DNA from: DASZFV01 sp035549075
GTDB lineage: Bacteria > Myxococcota_A > Polyangia > Fen-1088
Assembly: GCA_035549075.1 (NCBI GenBank)
Contig: DASZRT010000042.1
Coordinates: 15,264-79,263 of the forward strand
Direction: 5' to 3'
Length of the DNA: 64,000 bases
The position numbers and the translations under genes were made by a program. This document shows, in pieces, positions 34,126-43,438 of this stretch (its first letter is position 1; each line of letters begins with the position of its first letter). The notes beneath the pieces were generated by a model. The model saw nothing but the letters and a program-made list of their open reading frames with translations, did no database searches and was not told the origin of the DNA.

Positions 34126-34965
34126 ATGACGAACGCGGCGAACGAACTGACGACGACCACCCTGCCCCTTCGCTCGGGCGGCGCGATTCCGCAGGTGGGC
34201 CTGGGGGTGTGGCAGACGCCGGCGGGTGGGTCGGCGCGCGAGGCGGTGCGGGCGGCGTTGGGGCTCGGGTATCGGCACGTCGACACGGCTCGCATCTACG
34301 GCAACGAGGCGGACGTTGGCGCGGCGGTGCGCGACGGTGGCGTGCCGCGCGCCGAGGTGTTCGTGACGACGAAGCTCTGGAATGCCGATCAGGGCTACGA
34401 CTCGGCGCTGCGGGCGTTCGACGCGAGCCTCGAGCGGCTGGGGCTCGAGTACGTCGACCTCTACCTCTTGCACTGGCCGGTCGCGGGGCGGCGGCTCGAT
34501 TCGTGGCGCGCGCTCGAGCGGCTGCGCGACGAGGGCCGCGCGCGCGCCATCGGCGTCAGCAACTTTCTGGTGCCGCACCTCGAAGAGCTGCTGGCGCGCG
34601 CGAAGCACACGCCCGACGTGAACCAGATCGAGCTGTCGCCGTTCCTGCAGCGGCGCGAGACGGTCGAGCTGTGCAAGCGCGAGGGCGTCGTCGTCGAGGC
34701 GTACAGCCCGCTCACGCACGGCAAGAGGCTGGGGCATCCGGTGGTCGGCGACGTCGCGCGCCGCGTGGGCCGCTCGCCGGCTCAGGTGCTGCTGCGCTGG
34801 GGAATTCAAAAGGGGTTCGTCGTGCTGCCAAAATCGACGAAGCGGGCGCGCATCGCCGAGAACGGGGCGGTGTTCGATTTCGCGCTCGACGGGCGGGCGA
34901 TGGGCGAGCTCGATGCGTTGGAAGAGAACCTGGTGACGGGGTGGGATCCGGCGCAGCAGGACTAA
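34126..34965 (+). CDS. Aldo/keto reductase
   Basis: A 279-residue NADPH-dependent reductase of the 2,5-diketo-D-gluconate reductase type. The catalytic tetrad is complete: D53, Y58 (ARIYGNE), K83 (TTKLW) and H116 (LLHWP). The coenzyme-binding end is AQVLLRWGIQKGFVVLPKS with KRARIAEN, typical of NADPH-using members. Substrate cannot be predicted from sequence. It converges with the MFS gene with a four-base stop overlap. Confidence 0.93.
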   Translation: MTNAANELTTTTLPLRSGGAIPQVGLGVWQTPAGGSAREAVRAALGLGYRHVDTARIYGNEADVGAAVRDGGVPRAEVFVTTKLWNADQGYDSALRAFDASLERLGLEYVDLYLLHWPVAGRRLDSWRALERLRDEGRARAIGVSNFLVPHLEELLARAKHTPDVNQIELSPFLQRRETVELCKREGVVVEAYSPLTHGKRLGHPVVGDVARRVGRSPAQVLLRWGIQKGFVVLPKSTKRARIAENGAVFDFALDGRAMGELDALEENLVTGWDPAQQD

Positions 34966-36215
34966 CTGGCGGCGGAGGCGGTTTCGTCGGCGGGCGCCGC
35001 TCGCGTGTCTTCGCTGGGCTCGTAGCGCCAGAAAGCCGGCAGCAGGGGGATGCAGAGCAGCACGCCCGCGACGCAGATCCAGCCGCCGGTGACGATTGAA
35101 AACGTGGGAGTTCGAATCGACGCCATCCAGCCGGCTCTCGCGTTGCCGAGCAGCGGGCCGGTCATGTAGCTGATCATTTCGACTCCGGCCAGGCGGCCCC
35201 GCAGGTGCGACGGGATCGTCTCGTTCCAGATCGTCATGCGGAAGAGCGCGCTCACCATGTCGGCGGCGCCGGCGGCGGCGAGGCACGCGAGGGCCACGGG
35301 CAGGCTGTGGGCGTGGCCGAGGGCGACGATGGCGACGCCCCAGGTGGCGGCGGCGGCGACGACGGCGATGCCGCGGCGGCGCACCTTCCTGGTCCAGCCC
35401 GAGAGCAGCGTCGTGAAGAAGCTGCCGAGGGGCATCGCGGAGTACAGCCAGCCGGCCGCGGTTGCGCCGCCCCAGCTCTGCGCGAGCGCGGGGAACAGCG
35501 CCGTCGGCATGGCGAACGTCATGGCGACGATGTCGACGACGTAGGTGCCGATGAGCTCGGGGCGCCGGCGCGCGTAGTCGAGGCCCTCGACGATGCTACG
35601 CACGCCGGGCTTGGCGGCCTCGGGCGAAGGCGGCATCGCCTTCATGCCGGCGAGCGCGATCAACGAGAACAAGAACGTCGCGACGTCGACGAGGTAGGTC
35701 GCCGTCATGCCGAGCTGAGCGATGCAGAAGCCGCCGATCGCGGGGCCGGCGACGGCGCCGAGGGTGCCGCGCAACGACGACAGCGCGGCGGTCGCGGGCA
35801 GCTCGTCGCGCTCGACGAGCCGGGGCGACATCGCCTCGAGCGCGGGGCGATGGAAGCCGTTCACGGCTGAAGCAACGCCGGCGATGACGAAGACGAGCGC
35901 GACGCTGGGGTGCGCGGACAATGAATTCAGCGCGAGGCCGAGCGACAGCAACGTCAGGATCGCCTCGGCGCCGACGAGGAGGCGCCTTCGATCGAGGGCG
36001 TCGGCGTAGGCGCCGCCCCACAGCGCCGACAGCACGAGCGGCACCAGCTGAACGGTGCCGAGCAGGCCGACGGCGAGGCTGGAGCCCGTGAGCTTGTACA
36101 GCTGATACGGGATCGCGACGTACGTGATCATGCTGCCGAAGAACGACACGAACTGCCCGACGAAGAGCAGCCGGAAGTCGCGGTGGCGACGCAGCGGAGA
36201 GACGTCGAGGAGCAT
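34962..36215 (-). CDS. MFS transporter, probable drug or siderophore exporter
   Basis: A 417-residue major-facilitator protein with about twelve helices. LFVGQFVSFFGSMITYVAIPYQLY is a helix-1/2 arrangement seen in EntS-type and related exporters; AYADALDRRRLLVGAE carries the helix 2-3 basic loop. The C-terminus is acidic. It is encoded 12 bases downstream of a PadR regulator on the same strand, so it is probably a drug- or phenolic-inducible exporter. Substrate inferred from the regulator type only. Confidence 0.88.
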   Translation of the reverse strand: MLLDVSPLRRHRDFRLLFVGQFVSFFGSMITYVAIPYQLYKLTGSSLAVGLLGTVQLVPLVLSALWGGAYADALDRRRLLVGAEAILTLLSLGLALNSLSAHPSVALVFVIAGVASAVNGFHRPALEAMSPRLVERDELPATAALSSLRGTLGAVAGPAIGGFCIAQLGMTATYLVDVATFLFSLIALAGMKAMPPSPEAAKPGVRSIVEGLDYARRRPELIGTYVVDIVAMTFAMPTALFPALAQSWGGATAAGWLYSAMPLGSFFTTLLSGWTRKVRRRGIAVVAAAATWGVAIVALGHAHSLPVALACLAAAGAADMVSALFRMTIWNETIPSHLRGRLAGVEMISYMTGPLLGNARAGWMASIRTPTFSIVTGGWICVAGVLLCIPLLPAFWRYEPSEDTRAAPADETASAAS

Positions 36216-36227
36216 GCGTGCGGAGAT

Positions 36228-36920
36228 CTAGCGCGAGCTCTTGTCGTCGTCCGCTTCGCCGCCGTCTTCGCCGTCTTCGGCGAGGAGGCGGTAAAGCGCG
36301 CGGCGCGTCTCGGCGAGCACGCGGCGCGCCTCGGTGATTTGCGTGGGCGAGCCGGCTTGCACGACCTGGAGGGCCGCGGCGCCGACCTGCTTCACCAGCA
36401 AGAACATCTGCGGGACGTCGTCGCCCGCGGCGTCGCTCACGGCGTCCCACGGGGCGCCGCGCTCGGAGGCGTGCGCGGCGGCCTCGGCGCGGCCGCGCGC
36501 CGTGAGGCTGAAGACCTTGCCGTTGCCGGAGGTCTCGACGGTGACGAGGCCTTCGTCTTCCAGCTGCTGGAGCGCGGGGTAGACGGCGCCGGGGCTCGGG
36601 CGCCACATGCCGCGGCTGCGCTGCTCGAGCTCCTGCATGATCTGGTAGCCGTTGCGCGGCTGCTCGGCGAGGAGCGCGAGGATGCCGCTGCGGATGTCGC
36701 CGCGACGCGCGCGCGGGCCGCCGCGACGGAAGAGGTTGAAGGCGCCGAGCGCGCCGCCCATGAACGAGCGCGGGTCGAACGGGCCGCCGCGGTGGCCGCC
36801 GCCGCGGCCGTCGTCGTCGTGGCCGCCTCGGCCGTGGGGGCCGGGGTCGCGTCCGGGGACGCGGCCGCCGCGCTGTCGGGGTGGGCTCATGTCGAAGGGG
36901 TTCCAGGGGTGATGGTGCAT
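36228..36920 (-). CDS. PadR-family transcriptional regulator
   Basis: A 230-residue repressor. The winged-helix PadR domain (IRSGILALLAEQPRNGYQIMQEL, WRPSPGAVYPALQQLEDEGLVTVE) spans about residues 75-150. Its N-terminal 70 residues are His/Gly/Arg-rich low complexity, unusual in the family. The C-terminal helix should dimerise. It shares an operon with an MFS exporter and has an AT-rich palindrome upstream that fits self-repression. ATG with AAGGAC seven bases upstream. Confidence 0.88.
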   Translation of the reverse strand: MHHHPWNPFDMSPPRQRGGRVPGRDPGPHGRGGHDDDGRGGGHRGGPFDPRSFMGGALGAFNLFRRGGPRARRGDIRSGILALLAEQPRNGYQIMQELEQRSRGMWRPSPGAVYPALQQLEDEGLVTVETSGNGKVFSLTARGRAEAAAHASERGAPWDAVSDAAGDDVPQMFLLVKQVGAAALQVVQAGSPTQITEARRVLAETRRALYRLLAEDGEDGGEADDDKSSR

Positions 36921-36981
36921 GTGAGTGTCCTTGGGTGGAAGCGAATGTCGCCGTCAGTCATTGACGGCTCTCGATGTGTTT

Positions 36982-36999
36982 TAGATATATCTATATAGA
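36982..36999. promoter_or_regulatory. Overlapping AT-rich palindromes, probable PadR operator
   Basis: TAGATATATCTA (36982-36993) and TCTATATAGA (36990-36999) are both perfect palindromes and share four bases. They lie 62 bases upstream of the padR ATG, between divergent genes, in an otherwise GC-rich region. PadR-type regulators bind such AT-rich palindromes; the same bases could provide a -10 region. Confidence 0.6.
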
Positions 37000-37041
37000 A
37001 CGAACGTCAAGGGCGAGATTGGCGCTATGGTCGGTCGTGAC

Positions 37042-37620
37042 ATGAGCCGCCCTCCCCTCAAGATCCTCATCGCGGGCGCGACGGGCGTGCTCGGGCGCGC
37101 GACGCTGCCGCACCTCGCGGGGCACGATGTTCTGGGCGTCACGCGCGACGGCGCGAAGGCGGGGGCGCTGGAAGCGGCAGGCGCGCGCGCCGCCGAGTGC
37201 GACGTCTACGCGCCGGGCGCGTTCGCGCGCATCGCTGCTGAGTTCGCGCCCGACGTCGTCGTGAACTTTCTCACCGACCTCGCCCGCGGGCCCGGTCCGG
37301 CGAATGCGCGCATCCGCGAAGTCGGCGGCCCCATCGTCTCAGCGGCGGCGCGCGGGAGCGGCGCGCGTCGGCTCGTCGTCGAGAGCATCGCGTTTTCGGG
37401 TGCACCCGCGTCCATGCAAGCCGTCGCCGCGCTCGAGGCCGACGCACGCGCGTCGGGCCTCGAAGCGCTCGTGCTGCGCTTCGGCCGCTTCTGGGGGCCG
37501 GGCACGTGGTCCGTCGAAAGCGCGCCCGAAGCGCCCGCGGTTCACGTCGGCGAAGCTGGTCGCCGCGCGGCTGAATTGATTCTCACGGGCGCGCCCGGCG
37601 ACCACGTCATCGCCGACTAA
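37042..37620 (+). CDS. Short NAD(P)-dependent epimerase/Rossmann-fold protein
   Basis: A 192-residue protein of the extended SDR type. The nucleotide-binding motif is LKILIAGATGVLGRATLP (GxxGxxG). The text FLTDLARGPGPANARIREVGGP and RRLVVESIAFSG resembles atypical SDRs; a catalytic Tyr-x-x-x-Lys is not recognisable, so it may be non-catalytic or use another mechanism. It is shorter than the usual 280-330 residues. Start uncertain: ATG 37027 (in frame) or ATG 37042. It is divergent from padR across the palindromes. The stop overlaps the convergent gene by four bases. Confidence 0.7.
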   Translation: MSRPPLKILIAGATGVLGRATLPHLAGHDVLGVTRDGAKAGALEAAGARAAECDVYAPGAFARIAAEFAPDVVVNFLTDLARGPGPANARIREVGGPIVSAAARGSGARRLVVESIAFSGAPASMQAVAALEADARASGLEALVLRFGRFWGPGTWSVESAPEAPAVHVGEAGRRAAELILTGAPGDHVIAD

Positions 37621-38672
37621 TCGTTGAAGCCTCTTCCGTACTCGTAGACCGTCGCGTAGCCGCCCGAGCGATCGGGCTTCACGGCGCGCGCGACGAGGTA
37701 CCCGAAGACCTTCGGGACCTCGGGGTACGCCGCCATGAAGGCCGAGAGGAACGCGTGGTTCGAGGCGATGACGCCTTCGGTGGCCGGCCACTCGATTTGA
37801 GGAAGACCGAAGCTCAGCCCAATCATGCCTTCGGTGGCGATCGGTGAGATGCCCGCCACCTCGTACGTCGCGCCGCCGAGCCGCCAGTGAAACGGCGGCG
37901 GGCCCTGGAGCTCCGCGAGCGGCGGCAGCGTGCGCGCGTCCTCGTCGAACGCTCGCGCGACGCCCAGCTGCAGCCACGGGCCGCGCTTCAACAGCTCGCG
38001 GACCGTGCCGTACAAGATGCCGGCGTTGAAGGCGTGCCCGGCGCGTCGCTCTTCCTTCGCGAGCGTCCACAACGTGCCTACGCCGCGATCGGCGACGCCC
38101 GACGCGTCGAGGTGGAAGGCGTTCACCTTCCATATCCCGTCCTGCGGCATCAACCACAGCGACAGCTCCCACTCGTTGTTGTTCGAATGCGCCAAGAGCC
38201 TGACGTAGGCCTGGTGAAAGCCGATCTTGGCGACGACGGCGATTCAATCGTTGCCGTTGGGGTTGCCGCACACGACGCGCTCGACGTCGCCCGCGCCCTT
38301 CGCGTCGACGACGTACGTGTGCGCGACCTCGAAGTCGCTGAGCGAGGGCACCGTCACGTGCACGCCTTCGATCATGACGTGCAACGCGTCCGGCGACGTC
38401 GTGGCCGCGCCCGCGAGCGTCATGCGAGAGATGGCCATCGCCGGCTCGGCCCCGAACAACACGGCGGCGAAGGATCGCGCGGACTCGGTGATCGCGCCGC
38501 GTTCGACGTCGGGGATCTCCTGATCTTGCTGGCAACGGCTCGCGCTCGACGAAGCGGCGGCGGCGGGCTTCCGCGCGACGTCGGCGCGCGCGTCCTTGCG
38601 CATTTGCCCGACGCAGCCGGCGACCGCGAGGCTCGAGACGACGACGGCCAAGTGCTTCGTCGCGCCGTTCAT
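37617..38672 (-). pseudogene. Lipoprotein gene interrupted by an in-frame TGA
   Basis: One continuous frame is read on the minus strand except for TGA at 38244-38246 (codon 143). Before it: a lipoprotein signal (lipobox AVAGC) and a first half ending ERVVCGNPNGND. After it: IAVVAKIGFHQAYVRL continues with no other stop to the end (LVARAVKPDRSGGYATVYE). Both halves look like one exported protein, unknown in function. TGG to TGA is the simplest change. The downstream half could restart only at TTG codons. It may be a broken gene, a sequencing error or recoded; bases after the TGA do not form a clear SECIS hairpin. Confidence 0.6.
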
Positions 38673-38737
38673 GGGTCCACAGTGCGCGCTCTCCCCTCGC
38701 CTGTCCAAGGACGAGCGTCACGCGCTATCGTCGGGGC

Positions 38738-39157
38738 GTGACCATTCGTCCGTTCGTCATCGAAGATTACGCGGCCGCGCGCGCTCTCTGGCTCGCGAGC
38801 GACGGCGTCGGGTTGAGCCCGGGCGACGAGCCCGCCGAGGTCGCGGCGTTCCTCGCGCGCAACCCGGAGCTCTCGCTCGTCGCGATCGACGGCGAGCGCC
38901 TCGTCGCCGCCGTCCTCTGCGGCCACGACGGCCGTCGCGGCTACTTCTATCACCTCGCCGTCGCGACCTCGCACCGCCGCCGCGGCCTCGCGCGCACGCT
39001 CGTCGATCGCTGCCTCGAAGGCCTGCGCCGCGCCGGCGTTCGTCGCGCGCAGGCCTCCGTCTATGCGACGAACGCCCTCGCCCACGGGTTCTGGACCGCG
39101 GCGGGCGGCAAGCGCCGCGACGATCTCGTCGTCTTCACGATCCCCCTCACTCCATGA
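38738..39157 (+). CDS. GNAT-family N-acetyltransferase
   Basis: A 139-residue acetyltransferase. The acetyl-CoA-binding motif A is HRRRGLARTLVDR, preceded by the strand FYHLAVATS, and FWTAAGGKRRDDLVVF closes the fold. Family members acetylate amino groups of small molecules or proteins; substrate unknown. GTG start. Its 3' end overlaps the convergent PBP gene by 11 bases. Confidence 0.88.
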   Translation: MTIRPFVIEDYAAARALWLASDGVGLSPGDEPAEVAAFLARNPELSLVAIDGERLVAAVLCGHDGRRGYFYHLAVATSHRRRGLARTLVDRCLEGLRRAGVRRAQASVYATNALAHGFWTAAGGKRRDDLVVFTIPLTP

Positions 39158-41630
39158 GCAGTTTGTCGGCGCTCTGCTCCTCGCCAGGGGCGGGCGCGGT
39201 CTCGGTCGGGGCTGTGCCGTCGAGGAAGACCTCGTCGAGCGTGCTCGCCTCGGGCTCGCCGGGCGGCGCGAGCAACCCCGTCGCCTTGTCGATGCGCTGG
39301 ATGACGACGCCGGGAGGCGGCGTGAAGTCGCGCGTCGGCTTGCCGGCGAGGGCCTTGGTCATGAAGTCGGTCCAGATCGGAAGCGCCGCGGTCGCGCCGG
39401 TCGCGCCGCGGCCCAGGCTGCGCGGCTCGTCGTAGCCGACCCACACGGCGGCGAGGAGCTCGGGCGTGTAGCCGATGAACCAGGCGTCGATCGTCTCCGA
39501 CGCGACGACCTTGCCGTTCAGCTTCACGGGGCGGTTCGTCGTGCCGGTCTTGCCGGCGGCGGGGCGGTGCAGGCGCGAGGCGGCGGCGCGCGCGGTGCCC
39601 TCCTCGATGACGCTGCGGAGCATCGACGTCATGACGTACGCGACCTCGGGCTTCAGCGTCTGCGCGAGCGGGGGCGGGGGCAGCTCCTCGGCGCCGATCT
39701 TCTTGACGAGCCAGGGCGCGCCGCCGCCGAGGCCGCCGCTCGCGAAGGTCGCGTAGACGTTCGCCATGTCGATCGGCTTGACCTCGGCGACGCCGAGCGC
39801 GAGCGCGAGGCCCGCGTCGTCGCTGATGGGCGTCGTGATGCCGAAGCGCGCGGCCGCGGCCTTCGCGGCCGGGATGCCCACGAGGTTGAGCACTTTGACG
39901 GCGACGGTGTTCTTCGACTCCGCGAGCGCGACGCGGGCGCGGATCGGGCCGGCGAAGCTCTCCTTCTCGAAGTTGTCGAACCTCCACGTGCCGATGGGCA
40001 TGGGCGAGTCGTCGATGATCGTCGCGGGCGTGAGCTTGAGCTGCTCGACGGCGGCGGCGTAGACGATCGACTTGAACGACGAGCCGGGCTGGCGCGCGGC
40101 GCGCTCGGCGCGGTTGAACGCGCCGGGGTGGAAGTCGTAGCCGCCGACGACGGCGAGCAGCTCGCGCGTGCGCGGATCGAGCACGACCATCGCCGCCTGC
40201 GGGCCGAGCTCGAGCGACAGCGGCGTCGGGCCGCCCTCGGTGTGCGGGCGATCCATCGTGACGCGCACGCGCACGACGTCGCCGGGCGCGAACCGCGACG
40301 CGAGCGTCTTCGTGCCCTTCGCGTAGCGCGGCTCGAGCGAGAGGTCGACGACGCCCTCGCCCTGGCCGACGTCGACGAACAGCTTGCCGCCGCCCGCAAA
40401 CGTCGGCCCCGTGGCGGGCGCCGGCGGCGCCTCGACGCGCGTCACGAGGCCTTCGATGAGCGCGCCGTCGCGCAAGCCGCGCTTCTGCTCGGCGACCAGC
40501 GCGGCGTGGCGCTTCTCGAGCGCCTTGCCCGTGAGGTGCCCCGACGGGCCGCGGAAGCCCTGGCGCGCGTCGAAGTCTTCGAGCCCGTGCTCGAGGCTCT
40601 CGCGCGCGAGCGTCTGCAGGCGCGCGTCGATCGTCGTCTGCACGGTGATGCCCGACTCGGCGACGTCGACGTTGCGCTCGGCGAGCACGCGCGCGACGTC
40701 GTCGACGGCCTCGATCGCCGTGCCGCGCGCCGAGAGCGGCTCCTTGGCGAGGCGAATCGGCTCGGCCGCCGTCTTGTCGGCGACGGCGCGCGTGATGTAC
40801 CCGCGCTCGGCCATCTGCCCCAGCACGTAGCGCTGGCGCGTCTTCGCGGCGTCGGGGTGCTTGCGCGGCGACAAACGCTCCGGGCTCTGCGGCAAACCGG
40901 CGAGCAACGCCGCCTCGCTCAAATTCACGTCGCGCACCGACTTGCCGAAGAAATAGCGCGCCGCCTCTTCGCAGCCGTAGCGGCCGTGGCCGTAATAGAT
41001 CTGGTTCAAATAGAGCGCGAGGACCTCTTCCTTCGACAGCTTCTGAGAGAGCCGGCGCGCGAGGATGATCTCCTGCACCTTGCGGCGCATCGTGCGCTCG
41101 GGCGTGAGCAGCATCGTCTTGACCACCTGCTGCGTGATCGTCGACCCGCCCTGCGCCGTGCGGCCGCGCAGCACGTTCTCGACGAAGGCGCGCAGCATGC
41201 CGCGGTAGTCGACGCCCTCGTGGTTGAAGTAGTCGGCGTCCTCGGCGGCGACGACGGCGTTGACCAGCAGCTTCGGGATCGCCGCGAACGGGATCACGGT
41301 GCGCTTCTCGAGGCCCAGCTCGCCAACGGGCGCGCCCGTGCGGTCGAGGATGCGCGTCACCTGCTTGGGGTGAAAGTCCTCGAGCTTGCTGATGTTGGGC
41401 AGGTTCGGATCGCTGCCGTAGTACGCGAACATCGCGACGAGCCCGGCCGCGCCCGCGAACGCCGCGAACACGCCGAGCCAAACGACGCGCTTGAGCCATT
41501 TCATTCCGGAGGATCCTCCGCCGCTCGACGCGCGCGCGCCACCTCCGCCCTTCTTGAAGGCGACCTTCGCGGGCTTCTTCCCTTTTCCGCGACGCGGGTC
41601 GCGATCGTCCAAGGACGGTCCGGCCGCCAT
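39147..41630 (-). CDS. mrcA: Bifunctional penicillin-binding protein, class A
   Basis: An 827-residue peptidoglycan synthase. The cytoplasmic N-terminus is Lys/Gly-rich; one transmembrane helix follows (residues about 48-72). The GT51 glycosyltransferase domain has the catalytic glutamate E130 (AAEDADYFNHEG) and STITQQ. The transpeptidase domain carries the active serine S517 in the SSFK motif, and KTGTTN near residue 690. A long insert between the domains (about residues 270-420) is typical of PBP1a. It is convergent with the GNAT gene. The N-terminus lies upstream of a divergent ABC gene. Confidence 0.95.
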   Translation of the reverse strand: MAAGPSLDDRDPRRGKGKKPAKVAFKKGGGGARASSGGGSSGMKWLKRVVWLGVFAAFAGAAGLVAMFAYYGSDPNLPNISKLEDFHPKQVTRILDRTGAPVGELGLEKRTVIPFAAIPKLLVNAVVAAEDADYFNHEGVDYRGMLRAFVENVLRGRTAQGGSTITQQVVKTMLLTPERTMRRKVQEIILARRLSQKLSKEEVLALYLNQIYYGHGRYGCEEAARYFFGKSVRDVNLSEAALLAGLPQSPERLSPRKHPDAAKTRQRYVLGQMAERGYITRAVADKTAAEPIRLAKEPLSARGTAIEAVDDVARVLAERNVDVAESGITVQTTIDARLQTLARESLEHGLEDFDARQGFRGPSGHLTGKALEKRHAALVAEQKRGLRDGALIEGLVTRVEAPPAPATGPTFAGGGKLFVDVGQGEGVVDLSLEPRYAKGTKTLASRFAPGDVVRVRVTMDRPHTEGGPTPLSLELGPQAAMVVLDPRTRELLAVVGGYDFHPGAFNRAERAARQPGSSFKSIVYAAAVEQLKLTPATIIDDSPMPIGTWRFDNFEKESFAGPIRARVALAESKNTVAVKVLNLVGIPAAKAAAARFGITTPISDDAGLALALGVAEVKPIDMANVYATFASGGLGGGAPWLVKKIGAEELPPPPLAQTLKPEVAYVMTSMLRSVIEEGTARAAASRLHRPAAGKTGTTNRPVKLNGKVVASETIDAWFIGYTPELLAAVWVGYDEPRSLGRGATGATAALPIWTDFMTKALAGKPTRDFTPPPGVVIQRIDKATGLLAPPGEPEASTLDEVFLDGTAPTETAPAPGEEQSADKLLME

Positions 41631-41726
41631 CGCTGCAGTCTATCCGCCGAGCGCCGTCCTTCAAGAAACGCGGCGCCGGTGGGTCTCGTCACTGGCGCTG
41701 AGATTCCGCGATGTTATCGTGTTCGC

Positions 41727-42488
41727 GTGCTCGCGCCCGGTCAGCCGCTGCTCTCCGCCGACGCGCTCGAGGTCGGCTACGACGGCGTGGCCATCCTGCC
41801 GCCGCTCTCGGTCACCGTCGGCGCGGGCGAGATGTGGGCGGTCATCGGGCCGAACGGCGCGGGCAAGTCGACGTACGTGCGCACGTTGCTCGGGCTCGAG
41901 AAGCCGGTCGCGGGCAGCGTGACGCGCGCGCCAGGGCTCACGCTGGCGTATGTGCCGCAGCAGGGCGCGCTCGACGGCATCTTCCCCGTCGCCGTGCGTG
42001 ACTTCGTGCTCATGGGGCGGCAAGGGCCGGGCAACGTGCTCGGCAAGTGGCGCGCCGCCGACCTCGCGGCCGCCGACGCCGCGCTCGCCGAGGCCGGCGT
42101 CGCTCACCTCGCGCGCCGGCAGCTTCGCGACCTGTCGGGCGGGCAGCGGCAGCGCGTGCTCATGGCGCGGGCGCTCGCGCGCGACGCCGACGTCATCGTC
42201 CTCGACGAGCCGACGGCGGCGCTCGACCTGCCGTCGGAGCGCGACGTGCTCGTGCTCGTCGAGAAGCTGCGCGCGCGGCGCGGCGCCGCCATCGTCATGG
42301 TGACCCACCTCGTCGAGGACGGGCTCGAGCGCGCCAACCGCGCGCTGCTGCTCGACCGCGACCACGGCGTCGCGCTCGCGCTGCCTTCGAAGCAGATGCG
42401 CGAGCACGATTCGTTTCAGCACGTGTACGGGCGTTTCGTCGCGCGCCACACGCACCACGAAGACGCGCATGACGGAGGCGCGGCCTGA
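41727..42488 (+). CDS. Metal-type ABC transporter ATPase (ZnuC-like)
   Basis: A 253-residue ATPase. Walker A is GPNGAGKST (residues 41-49), the signature LSGGQRQR, Walker B VIVLDEPTAALD and the switch VTHLVED. It fits the zinc/manganese/iron-chelate (ABC type 3) class because of its pairing with the next gene. The C-terminus is His-rich (HTHHEDAHDGGAA), a likely metal-binding tail. GTG start at 41727. Its last base overlaps the permease ATG. Confidence 0.9.
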   Translation: MLAPGQPLLSADALEVGYDGVAILPPLSVTVGAGEMWAVIGPNGAGKSTYVRTLLGLEKPVAGSVTRAPGLTLAYVPQQGALDGIFPVAVRDFVLMGRQGPGNVLGKWRAADLAAADAALAEAGVAHLARRQLRDLSGGQRQRVLMARALARDADVIVLDEPTAALDLPSERDVLVLVEKLRARRGAAIVMVTHLVEDGLERANRALLLDRDHGVALALPSKQMREHDSFQHVYGRFVARHTHHEDAHDGGAA

Positions 42489-43438
42489 TGGACGCCGTCG
42501 CGAGCGGGCCCACGTGGAGCGACTTCTGGTCGAGCTTCCCGATCTTCCGCGACGCCATCGTCACGGGCGGGCTCGCGGGCATCTTGCTTGGCTTCTTGGG
42601 CGTGCACGTGGTGTTGCGCCGGATGGTGTTCGCGTCGTCGGCGATCGCGCAGGCGGCGGCGCTGGGCGTCGCGCTGTCGTTTTGGATTGGTGCGCTCGTC
42701 GATCCGGCGCGCCACGAGGCAGGCCACCTCGCGGGCCCGGCCGCGCACGTGCTGCCCTCGCTGCTGTTCGAGCCGGTGTTGTGGGCGATCGCGGCGTCGC
42801 TGCTCGCGACGCTGGCCTTCATCGCCAACCCCGTGCGCCTGCACCTCACGAGAGAGAGCTTGCTGGGCTTCGTGTTCCTCGCGAGCGGCGCGGGCGCCGT
42901 GATCGTCGGCGACAAGATCACGCAAGAAGCCCACGATCTCTCGGCGATCTTGTTCGGCAGCGCCGTCGTCGTGCAGACGATCGACCTCGTGCTCGTGAGC
43001 GTCGCCACCGTCGTGCTGCTGGGTGGGCACTTGCTGTTGTGGCGCGCGCTCGTGTTCTCGGGCTTCGATCCGATGGGGGCGCGCGTGCAGGGGCTGCCCG
43101 TCGGCGGCGTCGACACGTTCTTGTTCGTTTCGGTGGGGCTCGCCGTCGCGCTCTGCACGCGCGCGCTGGGCGCCCTGCCCGTCTTCGCCTTCAGCGTCTT
43201 GCCCGCGATGGCGGCGCTCGTGCTGACCTCGCGCATGGGCCTCGTGTTCGCGCTCGCGGCGATCTTCGGCGGGCTCGAAGGCGTGGCCGGCTACGCCGTC
43301 TCGTTCCGCGCCGAGCTGCCCGTGGGCGCGACGCAGGCGGGGCTCGCCGTCGTCGTGCTCATGGCGGCGCTCGTCGCGCGCGCGGTGTTCGTCCGCAAAA
43401 ACGCGCGCGCGGTTCAGCCGCGATCGGCCGGCCGGTAG
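42488..43438 (+). CDS. Metal ABC transporter permease (ZnuB-like)
   Basis: A 316-residue membrane protein of the ABC-3 family with about eight to nine helices; LGFLGVHVVLRRMVFASSAIAQAAALG is the family's conserved first region, followed by ALGALPVFAFSVLPAMAALVL near the end. It pairs with the preceding ATPase for zinc, manganese or iron import. No periplasmic binding-protein gene is adjacent, so it must be elsewhere. The 3' end overlaps the convergent methyltransferase gene by 25 bases. Confidence 0.9.
   Translation: MDAVASGPTWSDFWSSFPIFRDAIVTGGLAGILLGFLGVHVVLRRMVFASSAIAQAAALGVALSFWIGALVDPARHEAGHLAGPAAHVLPSLLFEPVLWAIAASLLATLAFIANPVRLHLTRESLLGFVFLASGAGAVIVGDKITQEAHDLSAILFGSAVVVQTIDLVLVSVATVVLLGGHLLLWRALVFSGFDPMGARVQGLPVGGVDTFLFVSVGLAVALCTRALGALPVFAFSVLPAMAALVLTSRMGLVFALAAIFGGLEGVAGYAVSFRAELPVGATQAGLAVVVLMAALVARAVFVRKNARAVQPRSAGR

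Noticed and set aside
38198..38246. Selenocysteine insertion at the in-frame TGA
   Set aside because: Only a four-base stem (GCCG/CGGC) can be drawn after the TGA, no clear SECIS apical loop, and the residue fits tryptophan.
41507..41726. Longer in-frame reading upstream of the ZnuC-like gene, opposite the PBP gene
   Set aside because: It lies over the divergent PBP gene and gives Arg/Ala-rich text; the ATPase homology begins right after 41727.
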